A stretch of 64,000 nucleotides of DNA from Azadirachta indica (Eukaryota; Streptophyta; Magnoliopsida; Sapindales; Meliaceae): positions 3,990,545-4,054,544 of the forward strand of contig CM040447.1 in NCBI GenBank assembly GCA_022749755.1. The letters run 5' to 3'. Below are positions 1 to 10,783 of the stretch, in pieces (the stretch's first letter is position 1; every line of letters begins with the position of its first letter). The notes beneath the pieces were generated by a model. It made no database searches. It was not told the origin of the DNA and saw only the letters and a list, made by a program, of their open reading frames with translations. Both the position numbers and the translations under genes were made by a program.

Positions 1-1890
1 ATTTTATAAATATTCATTACACTCAATTATCCGATAAACTTTTGTAGCATGAAAGTATGCAGTCAAGAAAGTATCCATTTATTGCGATTCCATCTTGTAC
101 TTTGTGTTAACGTTTCCAAAAAATATGATAAGAACAAAAACCATTAGCTGCCTTTGGGAATATTGTGACCACAGCTTGTTCAATGCTATTGTGCCAATCT
201 GATATGAATACCAAATTCTCTACTGGCCCAATCACTTCTCGAAGCTTTACTAAAAACCACTCTCATGATGCATCGTTCTCTAAATCAACAATACTAAAAC
301 CAATAAAATAAATTTTGTCATTTCTATCCAATGCAGCGACCACGAACAATATCCTTCTATACATTCCTTTTAAGAATGTCCCATCAATGACAAGAATGGG
401 ATGTATTGCGCTGCGAAATCCTCCAATGTATGGCCCTAGTACCATAAAGAAATACAAGAAATGGTCATCAACATCTTTTTGAATCACTATCACTATCTCA
501 GGATTTTTCTCCCCTAACATATGAAGTACAACGGAAGTCTCTTGAATGACTCAGATGAATCACAACACACAAGCTTTAATGCATGTTCCTTACTTCGCCA
601 TGATGTCATGTATCCTAAGCAAACCCCGTAATCATTTTGAACATCGTCACAAATATTTCTAGGGGTGTAAATTCTACTGGCATCTATAAACTTATCCTTG
701 ATTAGTTCACTTATTAACTGATTCGATGCTTACTGATAGCCATCCTACAGGTCTTTATTTTGACATATATGGACTGAATTCATGCGAGACTCCCGAAAAT
801 ACGTATCATTGTTCTTCTTACGTATCATTGTTCTTCTTTGTAGCTCTAACTTGCCATTCACATCCCTCGATAATACACTTGGCCTCAAACCGATTTATTA
901 ACGATTTGTAAACCTTGAATTGAAATTGGTTCTTTAATGTCATTAAACCCAATTTATCTCGAGGTTCTTACTTGGTATTAAAAATCTGCCTCACAAATAT
1001 CACTTGATCTTGTATCTGAGGATGTTAAAGTTATTGGCGTCATGATGTATGGTGTAATATGAGGCAACTATAGAATAAATTGATTTGAAGTAAATGGAGC
1101 TATTGTTGAGCTATTCAGATGACCAGACCTGAAATCATAACTTTTCTTTTCCTCGGTATCTTCGGCTACGACATTTCTTCTTTCTTTACACTGTTGAGTA
1201 GTATCATTGCTACCAATATTTGGCTGACAATTATGATAATCATTATGATTATCTTCATTGTATGGACAAGGAGAATTACCTCCGTATACAGGGTCACATC
1301 ATCAGAAAATCGATTACAATGTTGTGGAGGTCTTTCATAGACTTGACTTAGTTGGAGTAATTATCTACTAGGCCTTGACCTGTGTATTAAAATTCTGTGT
1401 TGTAGTGAAACTTCGATGCCATTGCAGGAAGTGTATCATTCACTCAATTACTTCCACTCAAAAACTTAAATTGAGTTAGTATTGTAGGGACTCCATCTAT
1501 TGTACCATGATTAGAAACGTGTGGCTTTATTTGTTCTCCACTACCTGCACGATCCAACATGATGTATAATAAATAATAACCCCTTTTGCTCATCATGTAC
1601 GGGCTATTTGCAATCATAAACGCTTATAAGTCAAATTCGTTGGTAATATTTACTGCCAAACGCCTCCCCTCTGGTTCTATACACAACGAATATATAGTTC
1701 TTGTCTTGATGATAAATTCGAAAAGAGTAATATCCAATGCATCATACAACATTCGTATAAATTTATTATAAGTTATGTTTCCCTCTATACACAGGCCTCT
1801 TTGTCTCCCACCAACATATTTTTCACCTCCATCCGGTGTTCGCTCTCATGAGCCTCCGTCCACAGTAACTATTATTAGTGGCTCTGCCAT
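1..1890 (-). pseudogene. Decayed Mutator-like (MULE) transposase, 3' part outside window
   Basis: Read on the minus strand, an ATG at 1890-1888 opens a reading frame beginning MAEPLIIVTVDGGS. It resembles the N-terminal domain of plant MuDR-type transposases (YDALDITLFEF; later an ANSPYM-like stretch). A zinc-binding motif of the MuDR family follows near 911-840 (AKCIIEGCEWQVRAT). The catalytic core lies at 520-263 with the first acidic residue in VIDGTFLKG and the usual continuation LFVVAALDRNDKIY. The second acidic residue lies in ISDWHNSIEQA near 210-160. The frame is broken by several stops (a Trp codon turned to TGA just after VDGGS, another near 1640) and by frameshifts, including a 19-bp tandem duplication at 801-838. 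The C-terminal part, SWIM zinc finger and far terminal repeat would lie left of base 1. In life it would have cut and pasted the element in the nucleus. Family assignment is firm; non-function is clear. Confidence 0.88.
801..838. repeat. 19-bp perfect tandem duplication inside MULE transposase
   Basis: The 19-base unit acgtatcattgttcttctt occurs twice back to back (801-819, 820-838). Nineteen is not a multiple of three, so it shifts the transposase frame directly after the zinc-motif segment. Seen directly in the sequence. Confidence 0.95.
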
Positions 1891-2062
1891 ACCTATACAA
1901 AAGCCCAACAATGTTAACAATATTACATACACAATCCTAACTAAAGATAATTTTTCTTCATTTAAGAAAAATAAAAATTGCTTAAATTTTGCTTAAAATA
2001 AGGGGCAAATAGCAAATTTTACCCGTGCTGAAAAGAAACTTTCAAGCACAGCCATTTACCAT

Positions 2063-2208
2063 TGATCGAAGGTAACTTTCAATCACAGACGATTTTTTTC
2101 TCATGATCAAAAGTTAGTTTCGATCATGTGAAAAAATACTCATGATTGAATGTTACTTTCAATCACAAGTTTTTTTTTTTTTCATTATTGAAACTAACTT
2201 TTGATCAT
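2063..2208. repeat. Cluster of nested inverted repeats (hairpins)
   Basis: Four related words of the form tgatcgaaggtaactttcaatca recur in both orientations. Arms at 2102-2127 and 2183-2208 are near-perfect reverse complements. The stretches around 2064-2087 and 2143-2165 are each close to self-complementary. They sit about 170 bases upstream of the MULE start codon. They could be the subterminal part of that element or a separate foldback repeat; the other end is not in the window, so this cannot be decided. Confidence 0.7.
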
Positions 2209-2239
2209 AAGGAAAAAATTGTCCATAATCGAAATTACA

Positions 2240-3300
2240 TTGCGGATTTGTTCTCAAAATCTTAGTTTTTATTTTCTCTCTCAATTATCTATACCAAACA
2301 TATTCAAACAATCTACACACACCTTAATAACAATTTATATCACTATAATCTCTAAATATAAACAAATAATATCAATTTTTACATTTTCAACAAATTTTTT
2401 TCCTTTATTTTTCAAATTGAAATTACCCACCTGCTTGTATTTTAATAGTTGATTGATTTCCTTCAATTGAAATGGAATGAAAAAATGAGTTTGTGGTAGA
2501 AAAATCGAAGAAAATGTCTTTTTATTAAGGCAGGATGGAAGAAAAAAGAAGAAAGAAAGAAAAAAGAAAGAAGAATCTAGAAAAGAAGAAGAAGTTTTCC
2601 CTTTTCATTGGAAAATTTACCAAAATGACCACTATTCACACATATTTAACAAGAATGACTACTGTTCATAATAATTTTTTAAAAAATGACCAACTGAAAA
2701 ATTTTAGGACAAAATTGCCCCCTTACCATTTTAAACACATGTGGTCAGTCTTTTGCATTCTTTTTCTTCTTCTTCCTCCGTTCGTTGTTCGTGATTTCTA
2801 TGCAATTTTCATCCTTAAAACATGCAAATAATTGATCTTCTTATTTCTTGCCTTCCTAAATTGAACTCCATTATAAGTACTTTGAGGGAACACAAACTTC
2901 AAAATATCAGGTCAGTGTTCAAGGTCTGAAAAAAATGGAAAAAATTCTTGAACAAAAGAGAAATAATTTTGTTTGTCAATAACTAGACAATGTAATGATA
3001 AAAAATGATAAATGGGGTATGTATTAGATGTTTGGACTACTTGGTGTATATTGTTGACTGATTTAACACATCTTAGGGGGATTAGAGTTGATTTGGTTGA
3101 CACTTTTGAGCATGGTCTGTTTTTTACTCATGCTCGAAAGTGTACTTAATTAACTATAACATAGAAATTAATGAATTCACGTGTATCTATGCTAATGATA
3201 GGAGTTAATACTTAATTAATTAATTAATTAATCTTGTGAAAATGATTATAATTATCAATTTATATATAATAGCAAAAGAACTCTCAATCACACTCAGAAG
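2240..3300. other. AT-rich intergenic stretch, no gene
   Basis: Contains a purine-rich block (about 2520-2600), pyrimidine-rich runs near 2755-2785 and a short (taat)n run near 3213-3232. Open frames here are short, low-complexity and unlike any family I know. No gene, RNA or mobile-element core recognised. Confidence 0.6.
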
Positions 3301-3846
3301 TAGGGATGACAAAATCCCCTGTGGGTTTGGGGCTCCATGGGGATTTGTTGTAAATGGGACAAAATTTGAATGATATAAAGGATAATGAGGCGGGAATGGG
3401 AGAAGATTAATCCTCATATTATTAATGGGGTGAGAAACGATTTGGTACTCCCTACCCCATTCCCCAAAATATATATAATAATATATTATAATATTTTATT
3501 TTTCAAATAAAAATAATATACGTGGATAATATTTAATTAAAAAATTTTATAATTCATAATTTTTTTTTGTCCTATCAAGTAGTGAAGTTTATAATTTTAA
3601 TATAATTATTACATATAAATAACATCATAACATATTTATGACACTTTTAATTAATATTTAGTATAAATAAATATGAAAATGGGACAAATAAATATGGATA
3701 GGAAATCTATTTTCTGTACAGGAGTTCTCCATCCCTACCCCAAAAATTTTATTGGATAATAGGGTAGAGAATGAAGATCAAAACTAAAACGGGGTGAGAA
3801 ACTATAAAGGCCTCCCCAACCCTACCCCACCACATTATCATCTCTA
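3301..3846. mobile_element. hAT-like MITE, about 546 bp
   Basis: Starts with tagggatgacaaaatcccc at 3301 and ends with the imperfect reverse complement (attatcatctcta ending at 3846). Both ends carry G/C runs typical of this plant repeat type (ggggctccatgggg at the left; cctaccccaccac at the right), while the interior is AT-rich and non-coding. The flanking 8-mers ctcagaag (3293-3300) and ttcgtaag (3847-3854) match at 5 of 8 bases, as expected for a worn 8-bp hAT target duplication. There is no transposase inside. A shorter relative lies near 31820-31909. Confidence 0.65.
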
Positions 3847-3854
3847 TTCGTAAG

Positions 3855-4258
3855 TCATATATTATAATAATTGAATTAGGGAAACAATTAAACCCTAATT
3901 TAAAAATCAATAAAGAATATAAATCAAGAGAATCTTCACATTTTACAATTCATTTTCACCTATGACTGTTCCAAGCTTTTCCTTTGTTGGATAATTAAAT
4001 TCATCAATATTTTCTTATTTTTGACTTCAATTTTATATTTTTTTAACAGCAATAGATGATATTTTGCAAGAATTAATGTCTAATTGTAATTAGATCTTCT
4101 TAGCTAGCTTAATCAAAGAAATTTTTTTTAAAAAAAATGCAAAATTATGTGACAATTGCTAATAAACTTTCGGCCAAATTGGGATTGTTAGGGATTATTA
4201 TAAAATAATATGCTTCTATTATGTTAAAGAAATAATCAACACTTTAATGATTATCGAA
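3855..4258. other. AT-rich intergenic stretch, nothing recognised
   Basis: Homopolymer runs and short AT words only. No open frame with family resemblance and no repeat that I can pair inside the window. Confidence 0.5.
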
Positions 4259-4975
4259 TCGGTTGTAAATATGGATAAAGATTTAATGTTATTTACATAT
4301 TTATATATATGCAATTATAATTAAAGGAAAAGATAAAATAAGAAAATTTAAAGAGATTGATTGATTTGGATTGTTTAAAGATGATAAAAAGCTCCATTTG
4401 ATTTTCAAATGAAAAAAATTCACGGAAATAAAAGTAGCTAAACATCAAGTTAGTAAGAATCGAACCAAACTGATTATAAGTATGGATAAGGATTTAACGC
4501 TATATATATTTTGATTGATTTTGGATTGTTTTGAAGAAGGTAATAAAATTCTGCTTTATTTTCAAATGAAAGAAATTGATGAAAATATAAATAGTTAAGG
4601 ATCAGGTTAACGAGAACCGAGCCAAACATGTTGCATATAAGAAAATTTAAGGAGATTGATTGATTTTGGATTGTTTTAAAGATGGTAATAAAGCTCTGTT
4701 TGATTTTCAAATGAAAGAAATTGATGGAAATGGAAGTAATTAAGAATCGAGTTAATAAAATTGAACCGACTCTATTGTAAATAAGAAAATTTAAGGAGAT
4801 TGATTGATTTTGAATTGTTTTGAAGATGATAATAAAACTCCTTTTGATTTTTAAATGAAAAAAATTTTCAAAAGTAAAAATAGATAAAATTAAGGAGAAC
4901 CGAACCAAGCCGGTTGTAAATACGGATAAGAATTTAACATTATTTATATATTTATATATGTAATTAAAAAATGAT
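4259..4975. repeat. Tandem array of diverged ~145-155-bp units
   Basis: The word gattgattttggattg recurs with its end at about 4373, 4528, 4673 and 4817, i.e. steps of about 155, 145 and 144 bases. Each copy is followed by aagctctgtttgattttcaaatgaaa-type text and then by an aaccgagcc/aaccgactc-like box. A second phrase (cggttgtaaatatggataa) opens the array near 4260 and recurs near 4911, bracketing it. The long minus-strand open frame across 4908-4474 merely reflects this periodicity. It may be an internal repeat array of an old element. Confidence 0.8.
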
Positions 4976-5464
4976 AAAATAAAAAAATTTTCAACATTAA
5001 TTAAGATTAACGTTAAATTATGTTAATATTATAATCCAAATTTGTGACATATATTAAAAAAAAATTGATTTACGCAAAGTTATGGATTAAAAATATATAT
5101 GAATAAGTATATATATATATATAACATTTTTAATTTGATTTAATAGAATCAAATATTTTTAAATATTTTGCTTTTCTCAATTAATTTGAAAAGTAAAAGT
5201 ATTATCTTAATAGAAATTAAATTGTATCTCAATTTCAATGTTAATTTTAAATTCAGAAGGATATGCATAACATTAATTAAAAATACTTTATTTAATATTA
5301 ATGTAATATATTAAAAATTAAATAATATAATCTCTAATTATTACCATCTCTCTATAAATCAGAAGCTTAATTAGATTTTTCTTTTTTTTGAAAGCCGGAA
5401 AAATCCATTAGATCATAGAAACGAAAAGAATACATAACCTTGCAGATTTACACCGATTTCACGT

Positions 5465-6244
5465 AGTATTACATAAATTTGTTACAATAACTTGATATAG
5501 TATAAACTCTTCCATATCTGAAACTTTATTACTTTAAAGTCTTCATAAAGTTTCAAATTTTCATATTTGTAAGAAAATAATACTATAATAATGAAAATAT
5601 AAAAAAAAAAAACAACAAAATGACCCTAAATCTAAATTTAAATGGAGATAAATTACTATTAAGTAAAACAAGATCAGTTTAAAATAAAAAATATATCACT
5701 ATATATTTAAATTCAGGTAAAAATCTGCATAAATTAAAGAAAAAAAAAGTAAAAATCAAAAAAAGAAAAGCAAAAATTTAAGAGAAAGATTATTTTAAAA
5801 TGAAAATATACTATTATAAATTTAAATTCAGGTAAAATTTTGTATAAATTAAAAAAAGAAAAGTGAAAAACAAAAAAGAGAGAAAAAAATCTCACAAGAG
5901 AAGATCTCCCTCTACGATGAGCAGCGTGACTTTTTTTGGGAGTGAGTTTCAAAGAGCGAGAACGGTGTTTTTTTTTTTTGCTTCTTGTCTTGTTTGTTGT
6001 AAAAAGATTCTTGATTTCTGATGATCAGGTTAATTAGATATACGGTGATTGAGGATTGTTAACTCAATTACAGGATTACATCATATTGTCGATCGTTTGA
6101 AAGAGATAGCTAGCAGGTGAGCTGAGGAGACTCCAAGCCAAGCCAAGCCAAGCCATCCTCCGTGCTATTAACGTCACTTTCCTTCGTGGCTTAGTCCAAC
6201 CTTTGGAATGAAAGTGTTAATCCACGTGGCTCATTTTCAGAGAA
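5465..6244. repeat. Copy 1 of an unknown diverged interspersed repeat
   Basis: Text around 5465-5960 (atctgaaactttatt..., taaattcaggtaaaaatctg..., then purine-rich aagagaag) has a diverged counterpart in the same order at about 7505-7880. An ~81-bp segment at 6163-6243 (tgctattaacgt ... gtggctcattttcagag) is repeated much more closely at 8755-8835. Just before it lies a short array of the 5-mer ccaag (6133-6156). No coding potential recognised. It could be a transposon-captured segment. Confidence 0.55.
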
Positions 6245-6361
6245 TGAACATTATCCATCAATCTTTTTCCTCGACTTTACAAAATTGAAAACCAAATAAT
6301 AAGAAAAAAGGATAATAAATAACAATGCTCCGTTTAACCTTAAGTTAATAGCAAACATAAT

Positions 6362-6619
6362 TGAGAAAATTAACCAAAACACCCCAAACTTGGGGGGAAT
6401 TTTCAGTAATAGACACTATTTAAAGTTTGTTATAAAAATGATTCATTTAAATTATTTTGAATGAAAACACCCTTAATAAAAGCAAATCTTGGTCATTTTT
6501 GAAATAATTTTTGTGAAGGTATTTTAGTCGAATCAGATCATTTTTTATACAAATTTTAAATAGTAGTTATTTGAGAAAATTGAATCTCACTTTTGGTTAC
6601 TGTAGAAAATCTCTCAACA
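6362..6619. mobile_element. Foldback MITE-like element
   Basis: The left part (aaaattaaccaaaac ... gacactatttaaagtttg) is mirrored imperfectly by the reverse complement of the right part (tttaaatagtagttatttg ... ttggttactgtagaaaatctc). The two halves would pair over roughly 100 bases. It is non-coding. Ends and target duplication are too worn to place exactly. Confidence 0.5.
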
Positions 6620-7145
6620 TAATTTACTTATCGCAAATTTAATAAAATAAAATAGATAAGATTTAAAAAAAAAATTTAAGACTAGAAAAGCTCATAAGGC
6701 ATTTAGCATTATAAAAAAAATTCAAGAGACAAAGAGTTTCAATCCTCGTAATATCATGTTTGTCTCAAATTTTAATCTATAGGAGAAAATTTAAAATTTA
6801 ATATAGCAATTATCTAAAAGTATGGAAAAATCACTTGTTGATTAGATGAAATTGAAAGAAATTTATAGAATTAAGAATCAATACCATTGAAACCCAAAAC
6901 AAAGAAACTAACAATTAGTCTTAAATAACAATGTAGAATTCTGCACCCACATCAACAACTCTTATTAGCTAAAAAATTATTACTAACTTTAAATAACATG
7001 AGTAATTGACATATACCTACCTTAACTAACAACGGCTGATACTAGTCGTAACTCGTGTGGTTGGATGTGATTGAGGTGGAGTGAGAGAGATTCTACCACT
7101 TTAATCCATGTATAAGAAATTAGAATTTGGGGAGTAAGGTTTCTC

Positions 7146-7169
7146 ATATATATATATATATATATATAT
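7146..7169. repeat. (AT)n microsatellite
   Basis: About twelve uninterrupted AT dinucleotides. Confidence 0.95.
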
Positions 7170-7504
7170 GTAGGCTACCACTGCACATAGTTTTTTTTTT
7201 GGAAAGCAACTATATAAGATTTATTTCATAAAAGGAAATATTTCAACAGTAAATTTACACACCTATATATGTAGATATACTGTAAAGATTAATTATAGTA
7301 GACAATCAGATAAATCTTAAATCTACTAAAAAACAAGAAGAAAATATTATAACACCTTTACATTTGATGTTTTTTGATGAGTTTAACAAGTTAATAAGCT
7401 GTGAAACACAAAAAAAGAAAATTGAAGTTGGAGCTTTTTTGAGAAATTCTCCGTAGCTCTCTTATTCTCCTCTCCCTTCTTGTAGTTGATCTTTTTAGTT
7501 GATA

Positions 7505-8836
7505 TTGTAATAAATCTCCTACAATATATTTGTTATATAGTAGAGAAACTCCCAGATCTGAAGTATAATCTTATCAAATTTATCTTCATAACTCTTAAAA
7601 CTTCTAGATTTGAAAGAGAAAACTACCACAATATTATAAGCAAATAAAAAATTACAAAACTACTATAGATCTACATTTAAGTGAAAATAAACTATTATTA
7701 AGTGGATATAATTTATCAAATAGAAATACGCTACCATACATTTAGATTTAGGTAGAAATTTGCCCTTATTAATAAAAGATAAAAAAAATAAAAAGAAAAG
7801 AAAAACTCTCCATTCAAAATTTAGTAAATCTTTATTTCCGGTAAGAAGAAAGAGAAAGAGCAAACAAGAAAGATGACAGATCAGAGAGATAAAAGAGAAA
7901 GTTATCTATCACTATACGTAATTACTATAGAAATATATGAATTGTGGAACAAAATTAAACTTGAAATAAATAAACTATAGAACTAAATCAAGTTGAACCG
8001 AACTAATTCAATTTGGTCTGGTTCGAGTCTATGGTTTAGTTTTAGTCATAGTTCAAAAATTTTTAAAATATTTTCATGTAAATTCTTAAGTTATATAGAA
8101 AATATAAAAGAGAAAAAAATATAGAAATTTATAAAATTTTTCTTATGTTATATGAATTTATATAAATAATTATAAATTTTTATTATTTTAAACTTTACTT
8201 TAAATTTATTGATAATCTTTAAATATAACTTGAATTTTTAAAAAGTTATTAGCAACGACTCTATTAATAGTATAACTTGTTATCCTTAACACTGTTAAAG
8301 GTAAAATTAGAATTTAAGAAACATTTATAAAATAAAGAATTAATTTAAGAGAAAATTTATAATCGCAGACAATTAAAATTATTAAATAAAAATACATTAT
8401 CATGTTATACCTCTCTCTCTTCTTTTTTTTTCTCCCTATCTCTCTCACTCTTCTATTCTGGATTTTTTCTCTTTTTATTCTAAGTTTGATAATCTTTTTG
8501 ATTTTCTTCTCTAAATAATGTATTTGGTTGCATTTGAATTCGGTTTAATAATTATATTTAGATTAAAGAAAATTTTAGGATTCGTGAAAGTAAAATGGAT
8601 TTAAAAATTTGGAAATTTGAGAGCTTGTAAATAATAGAAGATGAAGGTATGTTGTTAGTTGTAGCTGCAGTAGTTGCTACTTTCATGGGTGAATCAATTA
8701 CTGCTATGTCGTTGGAAATTTTGGGAAATAGCAGATGAGCAGACGACATTCTCTATGCTATTAACGTTGCTTGCCTTCATGTCTTAGTCCTACCTCTGGA
8801 ATGAAAGTGTTAATCCTGGTGGCTCATTTTCAGAGC
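7505..8836. repeat. Copy 2 of the unknown interspersed repeat
   Basis: The first part (7505-7880) parallels 5465-5960, and the last 81 bp (8755-8835) closely match 6163-6243. The two halves are farther apart here than in copy 1, so this copy has gained about 0.6 kb or copy 1 has lost it. Nothing in the extra stretch (7880-8750) is recognisable. Confidence 0.5.
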
Positions 8837-10570
8837 CTTCAAGGAGGGGGCTGATGCAGCTGCCTTCGCTACGAGGAAGAAGCCATGAACAGCTCCTGCT
8901 TGTGTTATCGTTGCTGCAAATTGTCACTTATTGAAGCTTGCAGGTGGCTTTAGATCGACTGTAAATAGGGAGGTTAATTCACCTGCTGCATGCATTCTTA
9001 GAAGCCCAGAAAAGCCCAGAAAAGCCCAGAGATTTTTAAAGGTAACTAAATTTTAAATTTAATTTTTTGAAATAATTATTATTTAAAATATATTTAATAA
9101 ATAATTAATTTTCATTAAAATATTTCTATAAAAAATTTTTAAAAATAATCGACGTATATTTTTAATTAGAGATATTTTTATTTCAAAAAAATTTAAGTTA
9201 TTTTTAAAATAAATTTTTAACAATAAAGATTTATAAAAATTTAACTCAAATTTCGATCATTTTCGTTAAATTTTTCTAGAAAAACGGAGAAAGGGCACCT
9301 GCTGTTCAGGCTTCCTTAAAATTTCACTTTTTTCCCCAAATTTATAATATTTTTCAGTTTGTTCTATTCGTTTTGTAAGCATTATAAATTAGTCCTACCA
9401 AATTTTTAAATATATTTATGTTATACCTAAACTTTGTAATTTTTATAATATCTACGAAGAGATCCGATCCAATACCTAAATGCTTATTTAACAGCTAAGA
9501 TTTTGGGATTCTTGTTAATTTAATTCAGTAAAATTCTGTCCAATAAAATGGTCCAAAATAATAGATACGAATATTGGAGTCATAGATCATATTTTGTAGA
9601 CGGAACTTTTAAATTCTAGTATTTTTTTTTCTACATATATATTTTTTTCATTAGTCAAAATTTTGTAATGGTTGTATTTTATAAAGTTTCGTATTTTGAA
9701 AAAATTGAGTTTAATTTTTCAACACAAAGTGATTCCATCTTTGTTCTATATAGTGTTCACGCCTTCTTTGGCTTGATTTAAAAAAAAAAAAACTAAGTTA
9801 ATATTTAAATATTGGTTCAAATTATTAACACAATATTTTTGTATATTATTTTTTCGACCTAAGAAACATGAAATGTTTACAAATACATCACCAACAATTA
9901 TGGATCTATAATATCTCATTGGCTTACTTTAATACTTTTCAATTTTGTAATTTCCCCAATAAAGTATTTTTTAATAAATTTTTTTGATTATTTATTTTGT
10001 AAGTGCTGTTAATTTAACTGTTAAATTGTTTTGAAGTGGTTACAATAGCGATAGAGGGGTTTTAGTTTCATTTGTGTAATATTATTAAAAAATAAAATTA
10101 TTCTGTTCGTATAAATTCGTATGAAAATTCTAAATAAAAATACAATAAATTAATAATAGTTACCTAATATATTTTTAAATAATTTTTAGTTACTTTTCAC
10201 CTTTTCTTCAATTTTTTTTTTAAAATCATTTGTGCATGTTTTCTAAATTAATGTCATGAAATAGTTTTACCAATTAAATTTTTGGTATTTTATTTTTAAA
10301 AAATAGATAAATAATATCAAGAATATATTGATTAAATTAAATTAGATTGAAAAAATTATTCTTTATTTTTTATTTAAACACTTTACTTAAATACTATTCA
10401 AATTTTTAAATTCCAAGTACCATGATGTAAAAAAGATCAAATACATATAAATGTTAATAAATATATTAAAACTTTATTTTTTTTTGAAATTAATAGATTA
10501 CAGTAATATTAAAAAAATAGATTAAACTAAATAATTGAAAAATAAATAAATAAATAAAAAGTAAGAAGAA
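8837..10570. other. AT-rich intergenic stretch upstream of the KIWI gene
   Basis: Holds a 10-bp tandem trimer near 9001-9030 (aaagcccaga units) and a GC-richer patch at 8836-8960 without an open frame of note. The rest is long, very AT-rich non-coding DNA. No gene recognised. Confidence 0.55.
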
Positions 10571-10585
10571 GCATCAACGCGCCAG

Positions 10586-10594
10586 TATATAATA
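10586..10594 (+). promoter_or_regulatory. Candidate TATA box of the KIWI gene
   Basis: tatataata lies about 105 bases before the first visible 5' splice donor (10695) and 190 bases before the start codon. The spacing suggests transcription starting near 10615-10625. Inference from position and sequence only. Confidence 0.5.
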
Positions 10595-10783
10595 CAATTT
10601 ACAGGATCGTCAAAACTCAGTCGTTTTGAAGCAAGAAGCAGCTGAAGGCTGAAGCAAAGCAAAGGAAAGCAACCGAGAAGACACTACAACAAAGGTGAGT
10701 GTTTTTTTTTTTTTTTTTTTTTTTTATAATAATTTTAGAATTTTTATTTACAGTAAATTTTGTTTCAGATAGACGGAGGAGAA

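Noticed and set aside
2535..2831. 98-codon Lys/Glu-rich plus-strand frame
   Set aside because: Opens in a purine-rich low-complexity tract and has no conserved pattern or splice context.
4474..4908. 144-codon minus-strand frame with internal repeats
   Set aside because: The protein periodicity simply mirrors the ~145-bp DNA tandem array; composition is AT-rich noise.
4259..4975. CRISPR-like spaced repeats
   Set aside because: Units are ~145 bp, diverged and contiguous, without unique spacers; plant nuclear context.
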